From Luteibacter aegosomatis (GTDB taxonomy: Bacteria > Pseudomonadota > Gammaproteobacteria > Xanthomonadales > Rhodanobacteraceae): a stretch of 64,000 nucleotides of DNA. Below are positions 9,376 through 17,051 of the stretch, one piece after another; the first letter of the stretch is position 1, and each line of letters opens with the position of its first letter. The notes beneath the pieces were generated by a model. The model was not told the DNA's origin, did no database searches, and saw nothing but the letters and a program-made list of their open reading frames with translations. Made by a program: the position numbers and the translations under genes. Location: positions 1,290,001-1,354,000 of the forward strand of contig NZ_CP095740.1 of NCBI RefSeq assembly GCF_023078455.1. The letters run 5' to 3'.

Positions 9376-10733
9376 ATGCCGAATCGCACCTCGCCGCTCG
9401 CAACGCGCATTGGCGCGAGGCGCTGTCGGCGCAGGCGGCCAACGCCGCCCGCGTACGCCCGTTGCAGGCCGAGGGCAAGCTGCGCCGCGTGGTCGGGCTC
9501 ACGCTGGAGGCCGTCGGTTGCGAGGCGCCCGTGGGTGCGCGCTGCATGGTCGCCGCCGCCGACGGCAAGCAACTGGAAACGGAGGTGGTCGGCTTTTCCG
9601 ACGGCCGCCTGCTGCTCATGCCCACCGGCGAGATGCATGGCGTGTTGCCGAATGCGCGGGTGACCCCCGTAGCCGCGGTATCGGGCGTCCCCGTGGGCGA
9701 CTCGCTGCTGGGCCGCGTGATCGGTCCGGACGGCGTGCCGCTGGACGGGCAGGGGCCCTTGCTGGCGCGCGATCGTGCGCCGCTGCGTCGCGATCCGATC
9801 AACCCGATGATGCGCCAGCCGATCGACACGCCGCTGGACACGGGCGTGCGCGCGATCAATTCGCTGCTCACCGTGGGCCGTGGCCAGCGTATCGGCCTGT
9901 TCGCCGGTTCGGGCGTCGGTAAATCCACGCTCATGGGCATGATGACGCGCTTCACCAACGCCGACGTGGTGGTGGTGGGCCTGATCGGCGAGCGCGGCCG
10001 CGAAGTGAAGGAGTTCGTCGACCACACGCTGGGCGAGGAAGGACGCCGTCGCGCCGTGGTGGTCGCCGCCCCGGCCGACGCACCTCCGCTGTCGCGCCTG
10101 CGTGGCGCGCAGGTGGCTACGGCCGTGGCCGAGCATTTCCGCGACGAGGGCAAGCGCGTGCTGCTGCTCATGGACTCGCTCACGCGTTACGCCCAGGCGC
10201 AACGCGAAATCGCCCTGGCGATCGGCGAGCCGCCCGCGACCAAGGGCTACCCGCCGTCGGTGTTCGCGATGCTGCCGGCCCTGGTCGAGCGCGCGGGCAA
10301 CGATGCCGAGGGGCGCGGTTCGATCACCGCGTTCTATACCGTGCTCACCGAAGGCGACGATTACCGCCACGACCCCATCGCCGATTCGGCGCGCGCCATC
10401 CTCGACGGCCACATCGTGCTCTCGCGCGACATGGCCGAAGCGGGTCATTACCCCGCCATCGACATCGAGGCATCGATCAGCCGCGTGATGCCGGCGGTGG
10501 TGAGCAAGGAACACATGCGTTCGGCGCAGCGCTTCCGCCAGGTGTATTCGGCCTATCGCCAGCAGCGCGACCTGATCGCCGTGGGCGCTTACCAGCGCGG
10601 CAGCGACCCTCGCACGGACGAGGCCATTGCCCTGTATCCGAAACTGTCGGCCTTCCTCCAGCAGGAAACCGACGAGCCCGTGACCATCGACGAGGCCATC
10701 GCCGGCCTCGCCGCCACCACGAGGACCGACTGA
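9372..10733 (+). CDS. fliI: Flagellum-specific export ATPase FliI
   Basis: 453 aa. FliI is the cytoplasmic hexameric ATPase of the flagellar type III system and helps unfold and deliver substrates. Walker A is GSGVGKST (179-186) and Walker B is VLLLMDS (263-269). The F1-ATPase-like motif [19 protein letters not shown] is also present. The start is the GTG at 9372, which overlaps the fliH stop. The frame is open far upstream, but that part is fliH read in another frame. It ends in an ATGA overlap with fliJ. Confidence 0.97.
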   Translation: MNAESHLAARNAHWREALSAQAANAARVRPLQAEGKLRRVVGLTLEAVGCEAPVGARCMVAAADGKQLETEVVGFSDGRLLLMPTGEMHGVLPNARVTPVAAVSGVPVGDSLLGRVIGPDGVPLDGQGPLLARDRAPLRRDPINPMMRQPIDTPLDTGVRAINSLLTVGRGQRIGLFAGSGVGKSTLMGMMTRFTNADVVVVGLIGERGREVKEFVDHTLGEEGRRRAVVVAAPADAPPLSRLRGAQVATAVAEHFRDEGKRVLLLMDSLTRYAQAQREIALAIGEPPATKGYPPSVFAMLPALVERAGNDAEGRGSITAFYTVLTEGDDYRHDPIADSARAILDGHIVLSRDMAEAGHYPAIDIEASISRVMPAVVSKEHMRSAQRFRQVYSAYRQQRDLIAVGAYQRGSDPRTDEAIALYPKLSAFLQQETDEPVTIDEAIAGLAATTRTD

Positions 10734-11167
10734 TGCCTTCGCGCGCCGACCGCCTGCAACCGGTGGTGGACCTCGCCGCCGAAAAGGCCGAGGACGCCAC
10801 CCGCGCGCTCGCCACGCACCAGCGCGCCCTGGCCGACGCGGAACACCAGCTCTCCGAGCTTCGCCGGTACCGCAACGAATACGCCGAGATGCCCGCGGGC
10901 ATCGGCGTCGCCGCGTTGCTCAACCGCCAGCAGTTCCTGCAGAAGATCGACATGGCCATCGTGCAGCAGCTGGGCGAGGTGCAGCGCCGCGAGCGCGCGC
11001 TCGACGGCGCGCGCGTGGCGTGGAGCGATGCGCGCGGCCGCGCGAAGGCGCTGGATTCGGTCACCACGAAATACCGCGATCAGGAACGCAAGTCGCAGGA
11101 CCGCCGTGAGCAGGAACAGGCCGACGAGCGTTCCCAGTACCGCCGCACCCCCAGGAATGCGGACTGA
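10733..11167 (+). CDS. fliJ: Flagellar export protein FliJ
   Basis: 144 aa, almost entirely helical and highly charged, as expected for the coiled-coil FliJ stalk that connects the FliI ring to the export gate. Heptad-rich stretches include AEDATRALATHQRALADAEH and LGEVQRRERALDGARVAW. The ATGA overlap with fliI and the position before fliK support the call. Sequence conservation in this family is low, so context carries weight. Confidence 0.9.
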   Translation: MPSRADRLQPVVDLAAEKAEDATRALATHQRALADAEHQLSELRRYRNEYAEMPAGIGVAALLNRQQFLQKIDMAIVQQLGEVQRRERALDGARVAWSDARGRAKALDSVTTKYRDQERKSQDRREQEQADERSQYRRTPRNAD

Positions 11168-11209
11168 CGCCCCGTGCGCCGGTCCCACGTACCGCCAGGA
11201 ATTTCCCCG

Positions 11210-12355
11210 ATGAACAACGCCTCGCTCGTCCTCAACGTCGCCGCGCCGTCGCCTTCGATGGGCCAGGCGCCCGCCGCCCCGTCGAATGACGGTACGTCGG
11301 CCGGTCGCGGTTTCGATGCCGCCATGGCGGCAGCGCACGTCGACGCGGGCAAGCCGAACGCGGCGCCCGCGCCGCCGCCGAAGCCCAAGCCGGCCACGTC
11401 GCAGGACACGACCCAGGCCAATAGTCCCGACCATGACGCCTCGACGCCCACGCAGGCCAAGGCCTCGGCCACCCCCGACGACGACACCGCGAAGGACGAC
11501 GACGGCTCCGGCAAGGACGACAAGGCCGACGGCGGCGACACCTCCATCGCCGCCGCGATGCTGGCGCTGATCGGCGTGCCGCCCAAGGCGCAGCCGGCCG
11601 CGCCGACGGTGCCCGCCGATGCCGTCGGCGACGCCGCGGACAGCACGGCGACGGCCCTGGGCCTGGGTGGTTTGCCGCCGCTCGGCGCCGACGTCGCGTC
11701 GGCCGCGGCGGGTATCAAGGATGGGCTGGTGGATCCGCTCGGTACGGGTGCGAACGCTGCCGTCGCGACGACGCCGGATGCCGCCGCGGCCGCTTCCGTC
11801 TTTGCCTCGTTGCTTGCCACCCAGGCTACCGACGCCACGCCCGACAAGAGCGATGCGCGCTCGGCGACCGATCCGTTGCAGGCGTCGCCCATGCCCATGC
11901 TGCACAACCCCGCGCCGAACGTCGTCGCGGTGCCTCAGCTGCAGGCCACGCATCCGGCCGCCTCACCGCAGTTCGCGCAGGAGCTGGGCGAACAGATCGC
12001 CTGGATGGGCGCCGGCCAGCTCAAGGAAGCGCAGATCAAGCTGCATCCCGAAGAGCTGGGCACGATGGACGTGCGCGTGAACCTCGACGGTGGCAAGGTC
12101 AACGTCGCCATCATGGCGCAGCATCCGGCCGCGGTGCACGCCGTGCAGCAGACGCTGTCGCAGCTCGACAGCATGCTCGCGCATCACGGCCTCGAACTGG
12201 GCCAGGCGAACGTCGGCCAGCGCCAGGCGGGGCAGGGTGGCGAAGGCGGCGGCTCCGCGCAGGGACAGTCGCAGGGTGGTGACGATTCGGTGTCCGGCGC
12301 GCCGGTGGCGGCGACGTCGCGCGTGTCGCGCGGGCTGCTCGACGAAGTCGCCTGA
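11210..12355 (+). CDS. fliK: Flagellar hook-length control protein FliK
   Basis: 381 aa. FliK is the secreted ruler that stops hook growth and switches export specificity. The N-terminal two-thirds is Ala/Pro/Asp/Lys-rich low-complexity sequence, typical of the family. The conserved C-terminal domain is clear (AQIKLHPEELGTMDVRVNLD, then HPAAVHAVQQTLSQLDSML) and ends in a Gly/Gln-rich tail. The ATG at 11210 follows CAGGAA (11197-11202). The frame is open to a GTG at 11174, which is less likely. It is the last gene of the fliE unit. Confidence 0.92.
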   Translation: MNNASLVLNVAAPSPSMGQAPAAPSNDGTSAGRGFDAAMAAAHVDAGKPNAAPAPPPKPKPATSQDTTQANSPDHDASTPTQAKASATPDDDTAKDDDGSGKDDKADGGDTSIAAAMLALIGVPPKAQPAAPTVPADAVGDAADSTATALGLGGLPPLGADVASAAAGIKDGLVDPLGTGANAAVATTPDAAAAASVFASLLATQATDATPDKSDARSATDPLQASPMPMLHNPAPNVVAVPQLQATHPAASPQFAQELGEQIAWMGAGQLKEAQIKLHPEELGTMDVRVNLDGGKVNVAIMAQHPAAVHAVQQTLSQLDSMLAHHGLELGQANVGQRQAGQGGEGGGSAQGQSQGGDDSVSGAPVAATSRVSRGLLDEVA

Positions 12356-12412
12356 TCGGCCGCCCCATCGCGACGAGTCGTCGGCGCGCGTCAAAAAATT
12401 ATCGCTGCATGC

Positions 12413-12430
12413 ATGGCATGCCGCTTGCTT
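12413..12430 (+). promoter_or_regulatory. Sigma-54 promoter for fliLM
   Basis: ATGGCATGCCGCTTGCTT has GG (12415-12416), ten bases, then GC (12427-12428). It lies 37 bp before the fliL ATG. The same 18-mer with one change (T for C) precedes fliN at 22659-22676. Confidence 0.7.
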
Positions 12431-12466
12431 TAATACCGGCATCCGTAACGAAGAGGTTTTCCCCGC

Positions 12467-12967
12467 ATGGCCGCTGCACCCAAGAACGCCGACGACGCCG
12501 CTCCCGCGCCCAAGAAGAAGGGCAAGGCGAAGCTCCTGATCATCGGCGCCATCGTCGTGCTGGCGGCCGGTGGCGCGGGCGCGTTCGTCATGTTGAAGGG
12601 TGGCCATGGCAAGGGCGCCGAAAGCGCGGCCGAGGCCGAGAAAGCCAAGCCGGCGTTGTACCTGCAGATGGACCCGGCCTTCGTCGTGAATTTCCAGGAC
12701 GACACCGCGCTGCGTTTCCTCCAGATCGGCGTCAACGTCATGTCGCACGACCCGGAAGCCATCGCCGCCGTGCGCGAGGCCGATCCGGAAATCCGCAACG
12801 CGCTGCTCATGCTGTTTTCGGCGCAGGACGTGAAGACGTTGTCCGACGTGAAGGGCAAGCAGAAGCTGCAGGCGTCGGCCCTGGCGGAGGTACAGCGCAT
12901 CCTGAAGGGCAAGATCGGCCGCCCGGGCGTGGATGCGGTCTTCTTCACCAGCTTCATCATGCAGTGA
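12467..12967 (+). CDS. fliL: Flagellar basal body-associated protein FliL
   Basis: 166 aa inner-membrane protein near the stator, supporting torque and stator stability. A Lys-rich cytoplasmic N-terminus precedes one membrane segment (about 23-43, LLIIGAIVVLAAGGAGAFVM). The periplasmic FliL domain follows (YLQMDPAFVVNFQDDTALRF, then IRNALLMLFSAQDVKTLSD). It begins the fliLM unit under its own sigma-54 motif and is followed after 10 bp by fliM. Confidence 0.95.
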   Translation: MAAAPKNADDAAPAPKKKGKAKLLIIGAIVVLAAGGAGAFVMLKGGHGKGAESAAEAEKAKPALYLQMDPAFVVNFQDDTALRFLQIGVNVMSHDPEAIAAVREADPEIRNALLMLFSAQDVKTLSDVKGKQKLQASALAEVQRILKGKIGRPGVDAVFFTSFIMQ

Positions 12968-12977
12968 GCCAGGGGCG

Positions 12978-13997
12978 ATGAGCGACATCCTCACCCAGGA
13001 AGAAATCGACGCCCTGCTGGCGGGCGTGGAAGGCGGTTCGGTCGAGACCGAAATCGACGAGCCGTTGCCGCCCGGGTCGATCCTCGACTACGACTTCACC
13101 CAGCAGGACCGCATCGTCCGCGGCCGCCTGCCCACGCTGGAAATGGTCAACGACCGTTTCGCGCGCTACTTCCGCGCCAACCTGTTCAACGTGCTGCGCA
13201 AGTCGTGCGAAGTGTCGGTGCTGGGCGTGAAGATGACCAAGTTCAACGAGTACGTGCACTCGCTGGCCGTGCCGAGCAACCTTAACCTCATCCGCATCAA
13301 GCCGCTGCGCGGCACGGCGCTGATGGTGTTCGAGCCGCGCCTGGTGTTCACCGTCATCGACAACTTCTTCGGCGGCGACGGCCGCTACCACGCGCGCATC
13401 GAGGGTCGCGATTTCACGCCCACCGAAAACCGGGTGATCCAGATCGTGCTCCAGGAAGCCTTCGGCGCCATGGCCGAGGCCTGGGCGCCGGTGCTGAAGA
13501 TGCAGTTCGATTTCCTCAACTCGGAGATCAACCCGCAGTTCGCCAACATCGTGAGTCCCACGGAAACCGTGGTGGTATCGCGCTTCCATATCGAGCTCGA
13601 CGGCGGCGGCGGCGAAGTGCACCTCACGCTGCCGTACTCCATGGTGGAACCGATCCGCGAACTGCTCGACGCGGGCGTGCAGAGCGATCGCGCCGAGCGC
13701 GACGAGCGCTGGATCCAGAACCTGCACGAGGAAATCCTCGATGCCGAGGTGGAAATCACGTCCATGCTCGCCGAAGCGCGCCTGACCATCGGCGACTTCC
13801 TGCATCTGCGCAAGGGCGACGTGATTCCCATCAACATGCCCGACCTCACCACGGTCTTCGCCGAAGACGTACCGATCTTCCGCGGCCGCATGGCCAACTC
13901 CAACGGCAACAAGGCGATCCGTTTCGAAACACTGATGCGCCGCAATGCGCAGCGCCCCGCGCCCTTGCCGGTCGAACCCGTGGCCGACCCCGCGTAA
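12978..13997 (+). CDS. fliM: Flagellar motor switch protein FliM
   Basis: 339 aa. FliM is the C-ring protein that binds CheY-P and reverses rotation. The N-terminal CheY-binding peptide is intact (ILTQEEIDALLAG, 4-16). The CheC-like middle domain and SpoA C-terminal domain follow (GDVIPINMPDLTTVFAEDVP). The ATG at 12978 fits; an earlier frame start at 12933 overlaps fliL and lacks a ribosome site. In related genomes fliN comes next. Here 8.7 kb of accessory DNA intervenes. Confidence 0.97.
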   Translation: MSDILTQEEIDALLAGVEGGSVETEIDEPLPPGSILDYDFTQQDRIVRGRLPTLEMVNDRFARYFRANLFNVLRKSCEVSVLGVKMTKFNEYVHSLAVPSNLNLIRIKPLRGTALMVFEPRLVFTVIDNFFGGDGRYHARIEGRDFTPTENRVIQIVLQEAFGAMAEAWAPVLKMQFDFLNSEINPQFANIVSPTETVVVSRFHIELDGGGGEVHLTLPYSMVEPIRELLDAGVQSDRAERDERWIQNLHEEILDAEVEITSMLAEARLTIGDFLHLRKGDVIPINMPDLTTVFAEDVPIFRGRMANSNGNKAIRFETLMRRNAQRPAPLPVEPVADPA

Positions 13998-14018
13998 CCA
14001 CGCCTGTCTACCGAAGGG

Positions 14019-14170
14019 GTGGGAGCGGACCCTGTCCGCGAACCCTCATCGCATCCTACTCACGAAAGAGGCCATGCGGTGATCATGCGAGCAGTCAACC
14101 GCCCGCAAGGTCATCGCTTGGCCTCTTTCGCTCTAGTCACAGCGAGGGTTCGCGGACACGATCCGCTCCC
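14019..14170. repeat. Composite REP-bounded palindromic element, copy 1
   Basis: About 150 bp with nested inverted repeats. The outer arms are REPs of the GCGGAC type (14020-14047 and 14144-14170), each continuing into GAACCCTC/GAGGGTTC. The inner arms are CGAAAGAGGCCA (14063-14074) and TGGCCTCTTTCG (14119-14130). The same layout recurs at 47544-47696, and half of it at 22124-22202. It lies 22 bp after fliM and marks the left edge of the island. Confidence 0.75.
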
Positions 14171-14185
14171 GCCTCTTGGTAGGCC

Positions 14186-14767
14186 TCATTCTGGCAGAAC
14201 CCATCCAAGCATCATCATGTCGATCGCAACATTGGCATAAATAAAGCTAAGCGCTTTGGCAATTCGACTTTTCGACAGCACAGAGAAGACCGGGGCGATA
14301 CCCAGTAGAAAAATCCAGACGCGATGCGGCACGGCTAGAGCCCAGGGCAGGGATAAATCTGGCAACCACTCCTGCGCCGCGAGGATGGTCACGGCGAGGG
14401 AGAACAGCGCGGCGAAGACGGCCAAGGCGATCATCACCCGTTCAGCGATTTGTTTCCAGGCGGCGCGCTTCGTTCGAAAGGCTTCCTGGGGAGCATCGCA
14501 AGCTTTTGATTGTTTTGTTTCGTCGTCTTTTCGCTCCTGAGCGGGTGGGATCGTTCCGCATAGCGGACAGGCGAAGTTTTCCCGGACGCGTTCAGGAGCA
14601 TTCCGGTATTTCCAAGCCGCCGCCTGGGAAAGCAACCACGCTATGGCGCAAATGATGACTACGCCTGTCGAAGAATTGCTGTCCTTTGCAGCTTCCTCCC
14701 TGGCCACCGTGAACCATATCCATGTGAGCGTCGCGGCCAGGGCCGCGAATGGTTTATCCGGTTTCAC
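14186..14767 (-). CDS. Hypothetical multi-pass membrane protein
   Basis: 193 aa if it starts at the GTG at 14767, which has an AAGGA ribosome site about 8 bp upstream; the frame stays open to 14860. Four hydrophobic stretches are visible: VVIICAIAWLLSQAAAW, then MIALAVFAALFSLAVTILAA, WIFLLGIAPVFSVL, and YANVAIDMMMLGWVL. A CPLC motif lies in the loop after the first. I do not recognise the family. It is the only minus-strand gene between fliM and fliN, and its base composition is less GC-rich than the flagellar genes, consistent with acquisition. Confidence 0.6.
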   Translation of the reverse strand: MKPDKPFAALAATLTWIWFTVAREEAAKDSNSSTGVVIICAIAWLLSQAAAWKYRNAPERVRENFACPLCGTIPPAQERKDDETKQSKACDAPQEAFRTKRAAWKQIAERVMIALAVFAALFSLAVTILAAQEWLPDLSLPWALAVPHRVWIFLLGIAPVFSVLSKSRIAKALSFIYANVAIDMMMLGWVLPE

Positions 14768-15564
14768 TACATGCTTCCTTGCTCTCGATCGGGCCGATAT
14801 TCGACCAGCGGGACGAGTGCACGGATGTAGTCGAAAGCCGCTTCTCGCTGTAGTCGACACAAATGAATCACTTCTCGATAGCCCCTAACGGGGATTCGAT
14901 GAAGTCGCTACCGAAGGGGTGGGAGCCGATCGTATCGGCGATGGGACTTGCGGCATCCTGGCTATCGCCGCCGAAGCGGCTCCCATAAAAGCAGGCTGTC
15001 GATTTATTTCTTGTGGGAGCTGCCTTGTCGGCGACTCAACGTCACCGAGCCACAGTATCCCCAACACCATCGGCAACGAAGAACATCTCTCGCCAGCACG
15101 CATCCCTACAGACAACCCGCCATCGATTTGATAGGGTTCCCCTCGTTGCCCGCGCTGCTACTCACACGGTGTCGCAGGCAACCATCGCTCGAAGCGGTGA
15201 AGAGCGCAGGGCAGAGGTGGTGGAACACCGTCTGCCCTGCTGACCTTATCAACTCCGATAAAGTTGACTTGGCTATGCGAAATAGTACGCGATTCAAACG
15301 CCCGCCGCTTCCCCGCGGCAGCACGCTCGACGGTTACCGGACTTTCTGGCCACCTACCAGACGCGGTTGACGAACCGCGGCGTCCGCCGTGTTCACTGCG
15401 ACTTTTCTCAGCCGTACGACCCGGCGCGTCAGCGCTCGGCCTGAATCCGGCTGACGCCGCACCCCACTTCCCAACCCAAACATTCGGCGTCCGGACACGG
15501 GCAGGCCGTCGAGACTCATCGTCTTCGAGCGATGGCTCCGCCCGCGGCACGTCCGTGACACGGC
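14768..15564. other. Stretch without a convincing gene
   Basis: About 800 bp between the membrane-protein gene and the duplicated segment. Short open frames exist on both strands, but none has a ribosome site, family resemblance or coding-like composition. The only structure seen is the REP cluster at 14908-15034. Confidence 0.5.
14908..15034. repeat. REP cluster in the island
   Basis: A single plus-oriented REP of the GCCGAT type, with its CTACCGAAGGG extension, lies at 14908-14941. A looser inverted pair follows, with minus-oriented 14966-14986 and plus-oriented GTGGGAGCTGCCTTGTCGGC (15013-15032). This pair has a different stem and may be a third, diverged subtype. Confidence 0.6.
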
Positions 15565-16011
15565 GTGCCGCACCTCGACAGCGTCCCCTTACGTCGCTCC
15601 TGCGAAGGCAGGAGCCCAGCGTCTTTCGCTCGTCGACGGCGTGAGGCGCAAGACACTGGATTCCTGCCTTCGCAGGAAAGACGGGTAGGAGGGCGTGCGG
15701 ATGACTGGGTAAGACACGCTTTTTTTCTCAAGGAATACGCAATGGATGAACGCAAAGAACCCTGGATGCTCGGCAACGGAAGCTATGGCATCATGCCCGA
15801 CGCCACTACCGACGAACTGCTCAACGACGCGACCGAGTGGTTGCAGTACGCCAAGGGTCTCACTGAACTGCTGAGCGAGATGGTCGGTGACTCGGAGATT
15901 CTCGATCGTCGTCGCCTGATGCTCGCCATGGGCGCGGTTGGCGTGCTGACCGACATGGGGATGCAATGCGCTATGCAGGCTCATGCGCGCATGCAGTGGG
16001 ACAAGGTATAG
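15565..16011 (+). repeat. Tandem duplication, first (intact) copy
   Basis: This 447-bp segment recurs at 16340-16794 in the same orientation. It runs from GTGCCGCACCTCGACAGC, through a GTTCCTGC-family inverted repeat (15591-15682) and a conserved leader (ATGACT.GGTAAGACAC), into the coding sequence that ends at 16011. The second copy has point changes and small indels throughout. Confidence 0.75.
15742..16011 (+). CDS. Hypothetical 89-aa protein (DUF3077-like)
   Basis: 89 aa, with AAGGA at 15730-15734 giving a good ribosome site for the ATG at 15742. It is acidic at the N-terminus (MPDATTDELLNDATEWLQYA), followed by helices and a hydrophobic C-terminal half (LMLAMGAVGVLTDMGMQCAM). The pattern of a Pro-containing start, then a Leu/Ala helix of the form LL..A..WL..A, recalls small DUF3077-type proteins of Pseudomonas. 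That resemblance is weak and the function is unknown. A decayed copy lies 0.5 kb downstream. Confidence 0.65.
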   Translation: MDERKEPWMLGNGSYGIMPDATTDELLNDATEWLQYAKGLTELLSEMVGDSEILDRRRLMLAMGAVGVLTDMGMQCAMQAHARMQWDKV

Positions 16012-16113
16012 GTGACCAAGTCCCGTCGACATGGAACGAGCCTATGAGCTTATGTGGCTCGTCTGTCGTGGCTATCCCGTTGGCTGCAACGTGCGGGCGA
16101 GCCGATGACGCCT

Positions 16114-16330
16114 TGTCGCTTGTCCGGATGCAAGGCGCCGGGTCCCTGCTTTCGCAGGGACGACTTGAGGGGTGGGTGGTGAGTAGCGCGGCGCTCCCGG
16201 ACAAGGCGCCTCAGTGATCGGAGGAGCCGTCGGCTGCTGTCCTCGGAGTGCCTCCGGAGAGAGCGATGGCGGACGAGGACTTAGCGACGAGGGTGGCGCC
16301 TCGCCTCGGCGCCCCGGCTTCAAACGACGA
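16114..16330 (+). repeat. Imperfect direct repeat flanking the RHS cassette, left copy
   Basis: It contains GCGCCGGGTCCCTGCTTTCG with AGGGACGAC, then GTCCTCGGAGTGCCTCCG, then GGCGGACGAGGACTTAGCGA with CGAGG. The same blocks occur in the same order at 22214-22440, about 6.1 kb downstream, with different spacers. The second block and the third form partial inverted repeats of each other (CCTCG/CGAGG). Confidence 0.6.
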
Positions 16331-16339
16331 CGAGAGAGC

Positions 16340-16794
16340 GTGCCGCACCTCGACAGCACCCGCTTAAACCGTGAGCCACCCATTCCCACACGTCGCCCCT
16401 GCGAAGGCAGGGGCCCAGCGTCTTCCGCCCGTCGATGGCGTGAGGTGCAAGACGCCGGATTCCTGTCTCGGCGGGAATGACGGGTAGAGGGCGAGAGGAT
16501 GACTAGGTAAGACACAACCTTTCTCAAGAAGAACGTAATGGATGAACGTAAAGAACTCTGGGGGATCGTAACGGAAGCTTTGGCCTCCTGCCCGACGTCA
16601 CCACCGACGAACTGCTCAACGACGCGACCGAGTGGTTGCAATACGCCTAGGGTTTGACCGAGATGATTTGCGACAGCGAAATCTTCGACCGTTGCCGATT
16701 GATGCTAGCCGTTGGGGCTATCGGTTTGCTCACGGCTATGGGTACGCAATGCGCCATGCGATCGCACTCATGCATTCAATGGGATAAGGCCTAG
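16340..16794 (+). repeat. Tandem duplication, second (degraded) copy
   Basis: Diverged copy of 15565-16011. The leader, the GTTCCTGC-type repeat (about 16390-16485) and the coding part align, but with many substitutions and frame-disrupting indels. Confidence 0.75.
16538..16794 (+). pseudogene. Decayed copy of the 89-aa gene
   Basis: It begins with ATG GATGAACG like the intact gene. A deletion near 16567 shifts the frame, so that GSFGLLPD and VTTDELLNDATEWLQYA continue in another frame. An in-frame TAG (16648-16650) replaces the Lys codon after QYA. Further on, about 12 bases are missing around the EMVGDSEIL equivalent. The 3' end aligns up to QWDKA and a TAG at 16792. No intact product is possible. 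Confidence 0.8.
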
Positions 16795-17029
16795 AACAAA
16801 CCTCGTTGCGTAGACGATATGGAGGTCGAAGCCCAAGTAATTCATCTTTCTGCTATGCGTGGATAAATGTTTCCGCGTTTAATTTGCCAATTTTGTATAG
16901 GCAATTTCCTGCGTGACGTAGCAACATTGCGCGCCGGACATCATGGCATCTTTTGCTTTGCATTCTCGAGGCAATGTGCTTCGGGATGGGGCGCATTTTC
17001 ATCGATAGTTTCAGCTTCAGGGGCAATAA
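16795..17029. other. AT-rich leader of the RHS gene
   Basis: Clearly AT-richer than its surroundings, with no convincing gene. It must contain the promoter of the RHS toxin gene, but I could not fix -35/-10 boxes. The ribosome site CAGGGG (17018-17023) lies 6 bp before an ATG at 17030. Confidence 0.5.
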
Positions 17030-17051
17030 ATGAAGTGTTTTTTTTCTTCTC

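Noticed and set aside
14948..15550. Short open frames on both strands between the membrane protein and the duplicated segment
   Set aside because: No ribosome sites, no family resemblance, some overlap REP sequence.
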